64,000 nt of DNA from Bacteroidales bacterium (GTDB taxonomy: Bacteria > Bacteroidota > Bacteroidia > Bacteroidales > F082). This document shows positions 9,715 to 19,037 of the stretch, piece by piece. The stretch covers positions 1 through 64,000 of the forward strand of contig JAQVLA010000004.1 in assembly GCA_028704385.1 (NCBI GenBank). Reading direction: 5' to 3'. The notes under the pieces are model-generated. The model saw only the letters and a list, made by a program, of their open reading frames with translations, did no database searches and was not told the DNA's origin. Position 1 is the stretch's first letter; each line of letters opens with the position of its first letter. Both the position numbers and the translations under genes were made by a program.

Positions 9715-10773
9715 TTATTCAAGCTCCGTATCTCTGGAAGAAGTATAAACACGCCATTTTTCGATCAAATTTTGCATGTCTTTTGGCAGCTCACTTTCAA
9801 AAAAGAGTTTTTTCCCGCTTGTTGGATGAACAAAGCCAAGTGATTTGGCATGTAAGGCATGGCGGGGCAATATCTTGAAACAGTTTTCGATAAATTGCTT
9901 GTATTTGGTAAACGATGTCCCCTTTAAAATTTTGTCACCCCCATACCAGGCATCATTAAACAATGGATGTCCGAGGTGTTGCATATGCGCTCTGATTTGG
10001 TGTGTCCGTCCTGTTTCGAGCTGACATTCTACCAGGGTTACATATCCAAAATGTTCTAAGACGCTGTAATGTGTAATGGCTTCTTTTCCATAACTTCCAT
10101 CAACGAAAACATCCATTACTTTTCTGTTTTTCAGGCTGCGGCCAATATGTCCGGTTATTGTTCCGTTTTCTTCTTTTGGTGAGCCCCAGATAATAGCCTG
10201 GTATTTTCTTTCGATCGTATGTTCGAAAAATTGACGTGCCAACACAGCCTGTGCAAGCTCTGTTTTTGCAACCAAAAGCAGGCCGGTTGTGTCTTTGTCG
10301 ATGCGATGGGCAAGATAGCCAAATCCATTTTCAACCTGCTGTGAGCTTTCCCGAAAATAAAAAGCAAGGGCATTCAACAAGGTTCCTGAATAATTGCCGT
10401 GGCCGGGATGTACCACAAGGTTATATGGTTTGTTTATCACGATCACATCCTGATCTTCGTAAACAATTTCAAGTGGAATATTTTCCGGATGAATTTCAAT
10501 TTCGCGTGGCGGATAGGAAAACACAACGCTTACTACATCAGCGGGTTTCACCTTATAATTTTGCTTAACAACAGAGCCATTCACATGAATGTTTCCTGCT
10601 TTGGCTGTTTGCTGGATTTTGTTTCTTGAAACGTTCTCAATTCTGTTTAGCAGGAATTTGTCAACCCTGAGCAAAGCCTGCCCTTTGTCGGCCACAAATC
10701 GAAAATGCTCGTAAAGCTCGTTGTTATCTTCCAGCTGATCCGGATTGTTTTCGTCGGTTATCGTATATTCCAT
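9715..10773 (-). CDS. RluA-family RNA pseudouridine synthase
   Basis: A 352-residue protein with an N-terminal S4 RNA-binding domain (about 35-90) and a pseudouridine synthase domain. The catalytic motif HRIDKDTTG lies at 156-164, with D159 as the nucleophilic aspartate. It also carries the RluA motif GRTHQIRAH. By analogy with RluD/RluC it isomerises specific uridines in 23S rRNA; which ones cannot be told from sequence. The first 25 residues are an acidic extension. It lies 1 base past the stop of the T9SS protein gene and so probably shares a transcript with it and the PASTA gene. Confidence 0.92.
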   Translation of the reverse strand: MEYTITDENNPDQLEDNNELYEHFRFVADKGQALLRVDKFLLNRIENVSRNKIQQTAKAGNIHVNGSVVKQNYKVKPADVVSVVFSYPPREIEIHPENIPLEIVYEDQDVIVINKPYNLVVHPGHGNYSGTLLNALAFYFRESSQQVENGFGYLAHRIDKDTTGLLLVAKTELAQAVLARQFFEHTIERKYQAIIWGSPKEENGTITGHIGRSLKNRKVMDVFVDGSYGKEAITHYSVLEHFGYVTLVECQLETGRTHQIRAHMQHLGHPLFNDAWYGGDKILKGTSFTKYKQFIENCFKILPRHALHAKSLGFVHPTSGKKLFFESELPKDMQNLIEKWRVYTSSRDTELE

Positions 10774-10774
10774 A

Positions 10775-12910
10775 TCAGGGTGTAATCACTAATTTTTGAG
10801 TGGCAACAAGCCTGTTTTGATGCATTACACGAACAAATAAAATCCCTTTCTTAAATCCTGAGAGGGAAACCTCACTTTGCCAGTTTTGTTCATGAACGAT
10901 TCTGCCGGTCAAATCATAAAAAAGTATTTTGGTTTGATGATCAGGAACAAAGTCGTTAATACTAAACCGAACATAATTTTGTGCAGGATTAGGATAACAA
11001 TTCAATCGATGGGTTTCTGAATCTGTAATTTCAGGAATGTCAATAAAATAGGATGAACCAATCACCGGACGCAGCATAATTGATCCGGGGATCAGACTGT
11101 TTCTCCATTGATTATCAGAACGGTAAAAATTATACTGACTATTATCCAGCGCAGCATCAAATCCAATGTTGATACTTCCCATTTCCTCCTGCATCAGACC
11201 AACATAAAATATCCCATTCATTATAACCGGATCAGGAAATTTATATAAATGAAATTCATATAGATCATCACTCCATTTTGGACGCTGTCTGACGAGCCTG
11301 TAAACTTCTTCTCCGGGCATCCCGTTATTATCTTTCCACACCACTATATCAAAAAACTTATTATTGGTGTTGTTCAGGGTTCTGTTGAAGAGCATTTGTA
11401 CTCCTTTTAATGTATCGGGTACAACCATTCTGAATTGCACAGCCATATTCGCTCCGGCTGGTTCCAGTCCGTAGCCCAGCTCCGGTGTTCCGTCATCGTA
11501 GGCAAAATAGTTGTAAAAGCCCTGACGATAGGTGATCGAGTCAACAAGCGGTGGCTGATTGGTTGAGTCGCTAATATAATGTGTGATTAGATAGGAGGTG
11601 GAATCGCGATCAAAATCAAGAGAAAACAAAGATTGAATATTCGGACAGGCATGAGCTGCTCCACATCCTAACTCGCAGGTTTGGAATCCATTTGTGCTAA
11701 AGGGTTCCAGGTTACAGTTTCCGCCATAATATCCAAAATATTGATTACCGGCTATCTGTTTTACATTGTATTCGTAAGTGGTATTATGTGTAATGTTGTC
11801 GAGATTTGTGATAAAAAGCTCAAAGCTTGGTTTGACTGCATTTGTAGGGTCAGACCGATATTGTTTATAAGGCATTGCCTGATACCTTCGCAGGAAGGAA
11901 GGTGCCCGTTCCGAGAAGCTAAGCATCGGGTAGCTTGTATCGGCATGGTTGCGGTTAAGGTCAAGTCTGATCAAATCCACATTCCATTGGTCAACATTAC
12001 TCCGGTTGGAAGGAAGTGTATTGTCGGCTATGCTTCCGTAATTGTAAAACCTAAACTGAAATCTTTCACTAAAATACGAGGTATCTGTTATGGGTATTAT
12101 TATTTGTTTAAAGTAAGCCTGATTGAAGAAATAAAAGGAATCGAGCGACATTCCAGGCATTGCCCACACCGTTTCCCAATGCACTGCCGGTTTAAAAACT
12201 GAATCACATGGTAAGGTAACTTCATCACCCCAGCTGAGGATCCGGTTGCTGATCCAATAGAGGTTTGTGTCGCAACCATAGGGAGCATAAAGTGTATCCA
12301 ATGGATATATGGTATCAATATTGTTGGCCAAAAGATAGTCGTCCACCCACACCTTAGTAGAATCAATAAAATCAAATTCAATTTCACCACTTGGATAACC
12401 AAACTGCAGTACGAGGCTGTCGTGGGCTTCGGGTTTATCACCCCTTCCCTGAGGTTGATAGTAAAAACTAAAATAAATTGAATCAGCCGGATTCAGGGCT
12501 TTTTGTGTGGGTTCAAACACAGAATCAAGGCGAATAAGTGCAGATTCCAAAACATCGGCGACGAAAGGCCTGATGGAGGCATGTTCATAAACTTTTCCCT
12601 GATTATCAAGCACATCAAAGGTGGCAGCATGGCGGTTTGGCGGCAGATAGGGGAAGTCAGCATTAATAAAAACTGCATTGGAAGGCCATTTGAGATGATC
12701 AGTATTGACTTTTGTTGTTGAAAAATCTTCGAAAAAGGGAAGGCGTAGTGTAATTTCGCCTTCATTGGTTTTTAGTAAATCATGAGTTTGATTTTGATAG
12801 GCAGGGTTGGTTGAAAGCCCGTTCACTACTTCCTGTGAAAAAAGCTGTGTGGCAGTTTGCCCTATCAGGAAGATGAACATTGCAGCAATAAATTGACTTT
12901 TACTTGTCAT
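10775..12910 (-). CDS. T9SS type A sorting domain-containing secreted protein
   Basis: A 711-residue protein with an N-terminal signal peptide (about 1-26, ending LFSQ) and a C-terminal T9SS type A tail, recognised from CYPNPAQNYVRF near 640 and the terminal strand pattern ending ATQKLVITP. The body is beta-rich and acidic, with many Tyr, Asn and Asp residues. I do not recognise a catalytic domain. The segment beginning FFEDFS near residue 59 is a common opening of adhesin-like or jelly-roll regions in this phylum. It is probably anchored on or released from the cell surface. It starts 2 bases after the PASTA gene's stop. Confidence 0.8.
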   Translation of the reverse strand: MTSKSQFIAAMFIFLIGQTATQLFSQEVVNGLSTNPAYQNQTHDLLKTNEGEITLRLPFFEDFSTTKVNTDHLKWPSNAVFINADFPYLPPNRHAATFDVLDNQGKVYEHASIRPFVADVLESALIRLDSVFEPTQKALNPADSIYFSFYYQPQGRGDKPEAHDSLVLQFGYPSGEIEFDFIDSTKVWVDDYLLANNIDTIYPLDTLYAPYGCDTNLYWISNRILSWGDEVTLPCDSVFKPAVHWETVWAMPGMSLDSFYFFNQAYFKQIIIPITDTSYFSERFQFRFYNYGSIADNTLPSNRSNVDQWNVDLIRLDLNRNHADTSYPMLSFSERAPSFLRRYQAMPYKQYRSDPTNAVKPSFELFITNLDNITHNTTYEYNVKQIAGNQYFGYYGGNCNLEPFSTNGFQTCELGCGAAHACPNIQSLFSLDFDRDSTSYLITHYISDSTNQPPLVDSITYRQGFYNYFAYDDGTPELGYGLEPAGANMAVQFRMVVPDTLKGVQMLFNRTLNNTNNKFFDIVVWKDNNGMPGEEVYRLVRQRPKWSDDLYEFHLYKFPDPVIMNGIFYVGLMQEEMGSINIGFDAALDNSQYNFYRSDNQWRNSLIPGSIMLRPVIGSSYFIDIPEITDSETHRLNCYPNPAQNYVRFSINDFVPDHQTKILFYDLTGRIVHEQNWQSEVSLSGFKKGILFVRVMHQNRLVATQKLVITP

Positions 12911-12912
12911 TG

Positions 12913-13767
12913 TTATTCAAAGTGATAAATTTCGTTGATTATAAGTTGAAGGCTGTCGCGGCTGATGCTGTCCGATTGCATTTGCAGGATAAGTTCTTCA
13001 AAATTGAAAGTTTTTGCGGATCGAAACCAAATGTCAACCTTTTTCCCTAAAGGGGCATAACTACCGGGTAATGATGATGGCGAACTGCGAAAAACTCTTG
13101 ATGAGACAGTATCCTGATCTAAAAAATAAAACTCACCAGGATTTAATCCTGCCCTGAACAAGGCCACTGTTACCTGTGCAGGAAGCATTCCTGTGAGGAA
13201 AGGCATAGGGGTTAGGGTGTCTCTCGTATTACCATTTCCAAGGATCAGATCGATGGATTTTCCTTTAAAAATTGGTGTACCGGGCTCAATTACTTCGTCC
13301 TGAAATTGTTGTTCTATAACCGCATTTTTGGCAAAATGATCAATATACAGCAACTGATTTACCTTAAGTCCTTCTTTTTCGAGTAGTACCATAGCCTGGC
13401 GGATAGAAAGGTTTCTCAAATTTGGCATGATTACCTGCTCTGGCATTAGGGCTACTTTCACATAATATATGTTACGACCGGATTTCACCTTTGAGCCGGG
13501 AAGCGGATCTTGCTGAAAAACAGAGCCTTTTGGCAAATCTTTGACGTAAACACTATCGAGTAATACAAAATTGAACAGTCCGGCGTATTGGTCCTGAAGT
13601 ATTTCAAGGTTTTGCCCTGTAAAGTCAGGAACGATATATACTTCTCCATGTCGTGTATATTTATCAAGCGACCGAAAAATCATCCAGATCAATAAAACGC
13701 TTAACAGCATGATGATGGCAAGATGCAGATAGAATTTCTTTTTGAAAAGAAAACTGAAAGCCTTCAT
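12913..13767 (-). CDS. PASTA domain-containing membrane protein
   Basis: A 284-residue protein with a short cytoplasmic Lys-rich N-terminus, one transmembrane segment (about 15-31) and three consecutive PASTA-like repeats: about 43-108 (VPDFTGQNLEILQ), 112-178 (MPNLRNLSIRQAMVLL) and 185-252 (MPFLTGMLPAQVTVAL). PASTA domains in other phyla bind peptidoglycan or lipid II. There is no kinase or transpeptidase domain, so this is a stand-alone PASTA protein of the kind found beside ddl in Bacteroidota. It is divergent from ddl and first in a probable operon with the T9SS protein and the pseudouridine synthase. Confidence 0.85.
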   Translation of the reverse strand: MKAFSFLFKKKFYLHLAIIMLLSVLLIWMIFRSLDKYTRHGEVYIVPDFTGQNLEILQDQYAGLFNFVLLDSVYVKDLPKGSVFQQDPLPGSKVKSGRNIYYVKVALMPEQVIMPNLRNLSIRQAMVLLEKEGLKVNQLLYIDHFAKNAVIEQQFQDEVIEPGTPIFKGKSIDLILGNGNTRDTLTPMPFLTGMLPAQVTVALFRAGLNPGEFYFLDQDTVSSRVFRSSPSSLPGSYAPLGKKVDIWFRSAKTFNFEELILQMQSDSISRDSLQLIINEIYHFE

Positions 13768-13844
13768 TTTTTTATAATTTAGCCTGACTAAGCAATAAGT
13801 TGTCTTAAAAACTACAACAGCCTGTTTTTATTGTCTGTTGGCGG

Positions 13845-13852
13845 CAAAGATA
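13845..13852 (-). promoter_or_regulatory. Candidate -7 box for the PASTA operon
   Basis: The minus strand reads TATCTTTG, an exact TAnnTTTG match 78 bases upstream of the ATG at 13767. No well-placed -33 box was found. Confidence 0.4.
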
Positions 13853-13917
13853 GCTATTTTATTACAGCTTTTGTTTGCGTTTAAAGCATATTGCAAGTCC
13901 ATAATATAAATGAAATT

Positions 13918-14895
13918 ATGAAAAATATTGCTGTTGTTTGCGGGGGCGATTCCGGTGAGTATGAGATTTCAATGAAAAGTGGGAGGGTTGTATTGGCAAA
14001 TCTCAACAGGGAAAAATATAAGGGATTTCTCGTTTTGATTTCGAAAAGAAAATGGGTAGTGCTATTCGAGAATGGTGAGGAGGCGGCGATTGATAAGAAT
14101 GATTTTAGTTTTATCTATAAAGATAGCAAGATAGTTTTTGATGCAGTTTTTAATGCAATTCATGGGTATCCCGGCGAGAATGGTTTATTGACCGCTTATT
14201 TCGATTTACTTAATATTCCTTATACTTCTTCAGGTCACACAACTTCAGCTCTGACTTTTCATAAAGACTTTTGCAAAAGGGTAGTACAATCGCATGGATT
14301 TCGCGTTGCGAAGTCAGTTTTAATCAATAAGGACGAGTCTTTTGATGCAAGTCAGATCATCAGTTTTTTGGGTGGACTTCCGGTTTTTGTGAAACCCAAT
14401 AACGGCGGTTCGAGTGTGGGAATCACAAAGGTGAAAAAGCTTGAAGATTTTCAAAAAGCTGTTCAAACAGCATTAAAAGAAGATCATCAGGCAATGGCAG
14501 AAACCTATGTTCAAGGGCGCGAAATTGCCTGTGGTGTGATGGAAATTAACAATCGCATGATAGTTTTTCCACTGACTGAAATAGTAAGCAAGAATGAATT
14601 TTTTGATTATGAAGCCAAATACACCAAAGGCATGGCTGACGAAATTACGCCTGCACCAATTAGTGAAGAGGATGAGCTTTGGATCAAGACAACAGGGGCT
14701 CAGTTGTATCCTTTACTTGAGTGTAAGGGTTTCGTACGGTTTGATTTTATCCTGACAGCCGATGAGCTTTACTTTATTGAAGTAAATATCGTTCCCGGAA
14801 TTTCTGAAGCAAGTATCCTGCCTCAACAGGCTGAATTTATGGGGATTAGCCTGTCCAAGCTATTTGAGATGGCTTTGGAGAATATAATGTCCTGA
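13918..14895 (+). CDS. ddl: D-alanine--D-alanine ligase
   Basis: A 325-residue ATP-grasp enzyme. It has the N-terminal MKNIAVVCGGDSGEYEIS segment, the HGYPGENG motif, the ATP-binding KPNNGGSSVG loop, and the metal/substrate segment EVNIVPGISEASILP near the C-terminus. The last is a variant of the usual NTxPG, reading NIVPG. It joins two D-alanines for peptidoglycan precursors in the cytosol. The ATG at 13918 is chosen because it starts the conserved domain directly; a TTG at 13891 would add nine unconserved residues. It ends 3 bases before the convergent rdgB. Confidence 0.93.
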   Translation: MKNIAVVCGGDSGEYEISMKSGRVVLANLNREKYKGFLVLISKRKWVVLFENGEEAAIDKNDFSFIYKDSKIVFDAVFNAIHGYPGENGLLTAYFDLLNIPYTSSGHTTSALTFHKDFCKRVVQSHGFRVAKSVLINKDESFDASQIISFLGGLPVFVKPNNGGSSVGITKVKKLEDFQKAVQTALKEDHQAMAETYVQGREIACGVMEINNRMIVFPLTEIVSKNEFFDYEAKYTKGMADEITPAPISEEDELWIKTTGAQLYPLLECKGFVRFDFILTADELYFIEVNIVPGISEASILPQQAEFMGISLSKLFEMALENIMS

Positions 14896-14898
14896 TGC

Positions 14899-15477
14899 TT
14901 AGTGTTTTTGCAAAAAGCTGATTAGCTTCTGTGTGGCGATAGCTCTGTGACTGATAATGTTTTTAAGATCGGTTGGCATTTCTGCAAAAGTTTGATGGTA
15001 TCCATCCGGAACAAAAACAGGATCATAACCAAAACCACCTTTCCCTGCAGCTTTGGTGAGGATTTGGCCGCAAATTTTACCTTCGAAAAGATACAATTGA
15101 TGATCCCAGAACAAAGCGATCACTGTTTTGAAACAGGCTTTCCGGTTTTGTTTTTCCTTCATTTCAAGCAGAAGTTTATCAACATTGTCCTGATAAGTTG
15201 CATTTTCACCGGCATACCTTGCTGAAAAAACTCCGGGTCTGCCATCGAGTGCTTCTACTTCGAGTCCGGTGTCATCTGCAAAGCAGTTTTTGGTTGTCCG
15301 ATCATAAATATAGCGTGCTTTCTGAACGGCATTTTCTTCAATTGTGGGCGAAGTTTCTGGAATTTCTTCATAGAAATTCATGTCAGTTAAACTGAGAACC
15401 CGATATTGATCTCCGAGTATTGCATTGATTTCTTGTAGTTTGTGTTGGTTATTTGTGGCAAAAATGAGTTTTTTCAT
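14899..15477 (-). CDS. rdgB: Non-canonical purine NTP pyrophosphatase (RdgB/HAM1)
   Basis: A 192-residue Ham1 family protein of standard length. It begins with the FATNNQHKLQEI substrate-binding segment and has the ADDTGLEVEAL and PGVFSARYAG motifs around 68-90, then GKGGFGYDPVFVP and the C-terminal SHRAIA motif. It hydrolyses dITP, XTP and ITP to monophosphates, keeping deaminated purines out of nucleic acids. It converges with ddl and is separated from the upstream SGNH gene by a strong hairpin, so it probably has its own promoter. Confidence 0.95.
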   Translation of the reverse strand: MKKLIFATNNQHKLQEINAILGDQYRVLSLTDMNFYEEIPETSPTIEENAVQKARYIYDRTTKNCFADDTGLEVEALDGRPGVFSARYAGENATYQDNVDKLLLEMKEKQNRKACFKTVIALFWDHQLYLFEGKICGQILTKAAGKGGFGYDPVFVPDGYHQTFAEMPTDLKNIISHRAIATQKLISFLQKH

Positions 15478-15492
15478 GGTATTGAAATAAAT

Positions 15493-15529
15493 AAGCCGGC
15501 TACTGTAAATTTTTTACAGTAGCCGGCTT
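15493..15529 (-). terminator. Hairpin terminator after the SGNH lipoprotein gene
   Basis: A perfect 17-bp inverted repeat (15493-15509 with 15513-15529) around a 3-base loop. On the minus strand it is followed by a T-rich stretch (TTATTTATTTC). It lies 13 bases past the SGNH gene stop and just upstream of rdgB. The stem is longer than needed for simple termination. Confidence 0.75.
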
Positions 15530-15541
15530 TTAAGCGTTTAT

Positions 15542-16921
15542 TTAAGGAAGTCTAACGGCTTCGTAGTCAGCTACATTGACTTTTGGAACCCGGGCATTGT
15601 ATTTTTTATTAATTGCGTCAATAAATGTGTTGGCAGCCAGCGCATTACCTTGAGGTGTTAGGTGGACGCCATCAGTCGAAAAGGCATTACCGGTTACAAA
15701 ATCGGCAGTAAACAAAACACCATCCATCTTGATGCCGGTAGTTGATCCCTGTTTTAAAACACTATTCATATCCACCAGGGCCAGATCATTGTTTTGGGCA
15801 GCTGATTCAATAATCTGGTTATAGGCAATGATAGCTGCTTCAATCTCAGATTTTTCGTCCATCGTAAGAACAAACTGGCCGGGAACCGGTTTCATACTTC
15901 CCCAGAAACCACATTTTAGTGAATCTTGTGGAATGGAGAGTAAAACGAGTTCGGCTTCACTGATTTGCCTGAACCGCAACATCTCATAGCCGGGAGGGGT
16001 TGGTATGGTTGGATCCTGGATCACCATTGGGTTAGCTCCCATAGTAAAACTGATTCGATGTGGCAGTCCGAATTGTTCCATCGCTGCATTGTATTGTGCA
16101 TATCCGGCATTGAGTTGATCAACCAATGTTTGATCCTGCAGCACAATTGGATTGTAAGGAACTGTTGTAAAATAAGGAATATCAGTGATATTAGGAATAT
16201 TAGCAATCGCACCAGCTGTGGCAGATGCTTTAAAAGTCATGATAATAGCTTCGAGGCTGGCAGCGAAGGTTTCAACGGCAGTTATTTCGTCGGCTGCTCC
16301 ACCTGCCAGGGCAAAGGTTAATACATCATTATTGCCAATCCAAAGTGTGAAAAACGTTGGTTGAATTTGACCAATTTCATTGATCACAGCATTAGCAGGG
16401 TCGCTTGCGAAACGGGCATAGAACGGATTGAGGCTTGCATATCCTGGTGCCAGCAAATGGGTTATTTTAGCGCCGGCAACACCTATATTATGAAAAGGGC
16501 CATCAGCAGCAACGCTGGTGCCAAGTAAAATGGCCAGCTCCTGCTGTGATGCATTTGGGTTGGCCGGAACGGGAGCCAGAGAGGTGTTACCTTGGCAGTC
16601 AGTTGAATATCCCATCACAAGTTTTGTTCTCAATGTCGCACCCTGGATTCCAATTCCATCTTCGGTATTTATATAAGGGATTTTGAATGCTCCTTGACGG
16701 CCTACTGCTTCGAACTGTTTGGCCAGAATAGCCGTGTAGGAATTTTCCTGACCTGAGCGATATAAGGCACCACCAGCATATCCGGCAGTGAGTGAATTGC
16801 CAGCCGACATATAGACAGAGAAATCAGCACTTCCCTTTGTTGGCTCAAATTCGTTTATTTCAGGTTGACATGCCCACAATGAGGCTGCAGCAACCAATAC
16901 AAATAATATTCTCAATTTCAT
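15542..16921 (-). CDS. SGNH/GDSL-family hydrolase, lipoprotein
   Basis: A 459-residue lipoprotein with a signal peptide and lipobox SLWAC (lipidated C18). The SGNH signatures are present: block I GNSLT with nucleophile S43 (GNS instead of GDS), block III GNND at 196-199, and block V DGVHLT with D417 and H420. Predicted activity is esterase, lipase or acylhydrolase on the outer membrane. It lies 18 bases downstream of an OmpP1/FadL transporter gene in the same direction, suggesting that released acyl chains are handed to the porin (inference). The central region (80-190) is longer than in minimal GDSL esterases. Confidence 0.87.
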   Translation of the reverse strand: MKLRILFVLVAAASLWACQPEINEFEPTKGSADFSVYMSAGNSLTAGYAGGALYRSGQENSYTAILAKQFEAVGRQGAFKIPYINTEDGIGIQGATLRTKLVMGYSTDCQGNTSLAPVPANPNASQQELAILLGTSVAADGPFHNIGVAGAKITHLLAPGYASLNPFYARFASDPANAVINEIGQIQPTFFTLWIGNNDVLTFALAGGAADEITAVETFAASLEAIIMTFKASATAGAIANIPNITDIPYFTTVPYNPIVLQDQTLVDQLNAGYAQYNAAMEQFGLPHRISFTMGANPMVIQDPTIPTPPGYEMLRFRQISEAELVLLSIPQDSLKCGFWGSMKPVPGQFVLTMDEKSEIEAAIIAYNQIIESAAQNNDLALVDMNSVLKQGSTTGIKMDGVLFTADFVTGNAFSTDGVHLTPQGNALAANTFIDAINKKYNARVPKVNVADYEAVRLP

Positions 16922-16939
16922 ATTGTCAATTTTTTAAGA

Positions 16940-18154
16940 TTAGAAACGATACGACACACCAATACCCGGGATGTAGGCAGCTGTTTTGTAAGTGCCACCA
17001 AACTGATCAGGTTCGTAGGTTTTGGTTGCCTGCAAACCATTTATCTGTAAGTAGGATAAATCTATACTTAAGTTCTCAGTAGGTGTAATACTTAAACCTA
17101 AAGTAAAAGCTAAGTTATTGAGGCTTACCGTTTCGGGTGTGAAATATTTTTCGTTTGTAGGGCTTGGATCATAATATCCGCCAATGCGAAATGTAAACAA
17201 CTCGCTATAAACATATTCGGCACCAATTCTTGGAATAAAAGTGTCCTTATAATCACGCTGGTTTTTGGAGTTTAAAAGCTCTCCTTTTTCTTCAAATTTG
17301 AATTCAAGCTCTTTGTAGGAGCTCCACATTACATAATTGATTTCAGCTGATAAGAGCAATTTTTCTGTTGCCTGATAGGAAACACCAACATCAAGATTGG
17401 CTGGCATTGGAAGTGCTGCATCAAATTTGTTTTTGCTTGGAATATTAGCTTCCACAGCTGCTGGAACATTAAAACCGGCATCGCCACCCTTGATTTCCAT
17501 CATAACTTCTGAACGATAATTCAATCCAAGCGAGAGTTTTTCGCTGGCATTATAGTACACACCGGCATTAAAGCCGATATTGGAGGTGCTGCCTTCGAGT
17601 GTTACATAGCTCTCCGGGCCATAGTTTAGTCCCTTTTGAAGTTCAACCTTGCCTGTTGCATAAACAAGTCCTGCTCCGATGCCGAGTTTATCGCTAATTT
17701 TATATGCTACTGTGGGTTGAAAGAAAATCGCTTGTAAGGCAATATTCTGGATTAGCAATTTGCCTGCCCAGTCGTCTTTCCACTTGGAAGAACTTCCATA
17801 GGGTGTGTATACAGCCAATCCAACAGACCATTTATCATTGAGCTTTCCGGCTCCATAAAAGTAAAACGGGGTGCTCATGCTGTTATCTGTTTCAGCAATA
17901 AGGTCTGATTCAGATTTTTGAAAGCTGATCCGCGAAATAATTCCACTTGCTCCCAAAGCAAAGTCGGTTTTTGATTGCATCATCGCCAAAGCTCCGGGAT
18001 TATAAAACATTGAAGTTGCACCCATTTGCACGGCAGTACCTGTAAGACCCATACCTGTGCTTCTGTTACTTTGCAGACGCACCTGATAACCGCCGGCATG
18101 AAGAGTCAGCAGACCCATCACCAGCATCGTGGTGATAATAAACTGTTTACGCAT
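16940..18154 (-). CDS. OmpP1/FadL-family outer membrane transporter
   Basis: A 404-residue protein with a signal peptide (about 1-21, MRKQFIITTMLVMGLLTLHAGG), the FadL-type N-terminal hatch segment (GLTGTAVQMGATSMFYNPGA split over 38-58), and a barrel of alternating strands ending in the aromatic GIGVSYRF. FadL-type channels take up long-chain fatty acids or other hydrophobic compounds across the outer membrane. A weak promoter-like TACCTTG lies near 18187 on the minus strand. It is probably co-transcribed with the SGNH lipoprotein. The exact substrate cannot be told. Confidence 0.88.
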   Translation of the reverse strand: MRKQFIITTMLVMGLLTLHAGGYQVRLQSNRSTGMGLTGTAVQMGATSMFYNPGALAMMQSKTDFALGASGIISRISFQKSESDLIAETDNSMSTPFYFYGAGKLNDKWSVGLAVYTPYGSSSKWKDDWAGKLLIQNIALQAIFFQPTVAYKISDKLGIGAGLVYATGKVELQKGLNYGPESYVTLEGSTSNIGFNAGVYYNASEKLSLGLNYRSEVMMEIKGGDAGFNVPAAVEANIPSKNKFDAALPMPANLDVGVSYQATEKLLLSAEINYVMWSSYKELEFKFEEKGELLNSKNQRDYKDTFIPRIGAEYVYSELFTFRIGGYYDPSPTNEKYFTPETVSLNNLAFTLGLSITPTENLSIDLSYLQINGLQATKTYEPDQFGGTYKTAAYIPGIGVSYRF

Positions 18155-18253
18155 AAATTTGTTTTTTAATTAAATCGGCGCAAGGTACAAAATTTTTTAT
18201 TGAGCTTTCCAATCATTTGAGTCAGCTGAAAATTCGCTTAATATTTTATGATA

Positions 18254-18934
18254 TCACGAATTAAGTTGCCAGTTTACAGGAAGGAGACCATTACGTTGAA
18301 AATACTGATTAGCTTTTGAAAAATGTCTGCAACCCAAAAAACCTCTTGAAGCAGAAAGCGGAGAGGGGTGTACTGTTTTAAGAACCAAATGTTTGGAAGT
18401 GTCTATTAATCGCTCTTTACTGATCGCATGATTTCCCCAAAGCATAAACACTACACCGGCACGATATTCTGAAACGGCTTTGATAGCAGCATCAGTAAAT
18501 TTTTCCCATCCTTTCCCTGCATGTGAGGCTGCTGTACCCGAACGTACTGTTAATGATGTGTTTAGTAGAAGAACACCTTCAGCTGCCCATTTTTCAAGAT
18601 TACCGCTTTCAGGAGGTTTAATTCCCAGATCAGAAGCCAATTCTTTGTAGATGTTCATCAGGCTTGGTGGAGGTTTCACACCATCCGGAACAGAGAAAGC
18701 CAATCCATGTGCCTGCCCATCGCCATGGTATGGATCCTGACCCAGAATAACTACTTTAATGGCGGGTAGTGGTGTTTTGTTAAATGCATTAAAAATTAGT
18801 TTTGCCGGTGGAAAGACAGTATAATGAGACATTTCCTCTTTCAAAAAAAGTTTGAGCTCACTGAAATAGGGTGCTTCAAATTCGGGTTTTAGCACTTTAT
18901 ACCAACTATCATCAATTTCGGGTTTGACCGACAT
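18254..18934 (-). CDS. ung: Uracil-DNA glycosylase (family 1)
   Basis: A 226-residue UNG of typical length. The water-activating loop GQDPYHG is at 65-71 with catalytic D67, and the minor-groove loop [10 protein letters not shown] carries H189. The [12 protein letters not shown] segment lies between them. It excises uracil from DNA in the cytosol as the first step of base-excision repair. The start at 18934 is the only well-placed ATG before the conserved N-terminal region. It lies about 100 bases upstream of the fadL gene in the same direction. Confidence 0.97.
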   Translation of the reverse strand: MSVKPEIDDSWYKVLKPEFEAPYFSELKLFLKEEMSHYTVFPPAKLIFNAFNKTPLPAIKVVILGQDPYHGDGQAHGLAFSVPDGVKPPPSLMNIYKELASDLGIKPPESGNLEKWAAEGVLLLNTSLTVRSGTAASHAGKGWEKFTDAAIKAVSEYRAGVVFMLWGNHAISKERLIDTSKHLVLKTVHPSPLSASRGFLGCRHFSKANQYFQRNGLLPVNWQLNS

Positions 18935-18968
18935 AATTTTCTTGTCTGTACAATATTAAACTTTGTTT

Positions 18969-18999
18969 TTTGTTCTTTAAAAGATTATATGTTACTTTG
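18969..18999 (+). promoter_or_regulatory. Candidate promoter for the small lipoprotein
   Basis: TTTG at 18969-18972, 19 bases, then TTACTTTG at 18992-18999, one mismatch from TAnnTTTG. The -7 region sits in a small palindrome, GTTACTTTGTAAC (18991-19003), which could bind a dimeric protein. The leader would be about 32 nt. Confidence 0.4.
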
Positions 19000-19037
19000 T
19001 AACAAATTTTTTAATGGTAATTAACTTCCGCTAAGGT

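Noticed and set aside
11681-12202. A 173-codon plus-strand frame inside the T9SS gene at 10775-12910
   Set aside because: It has no recognisable family. It runs antisense to a well-supported secreted protein.
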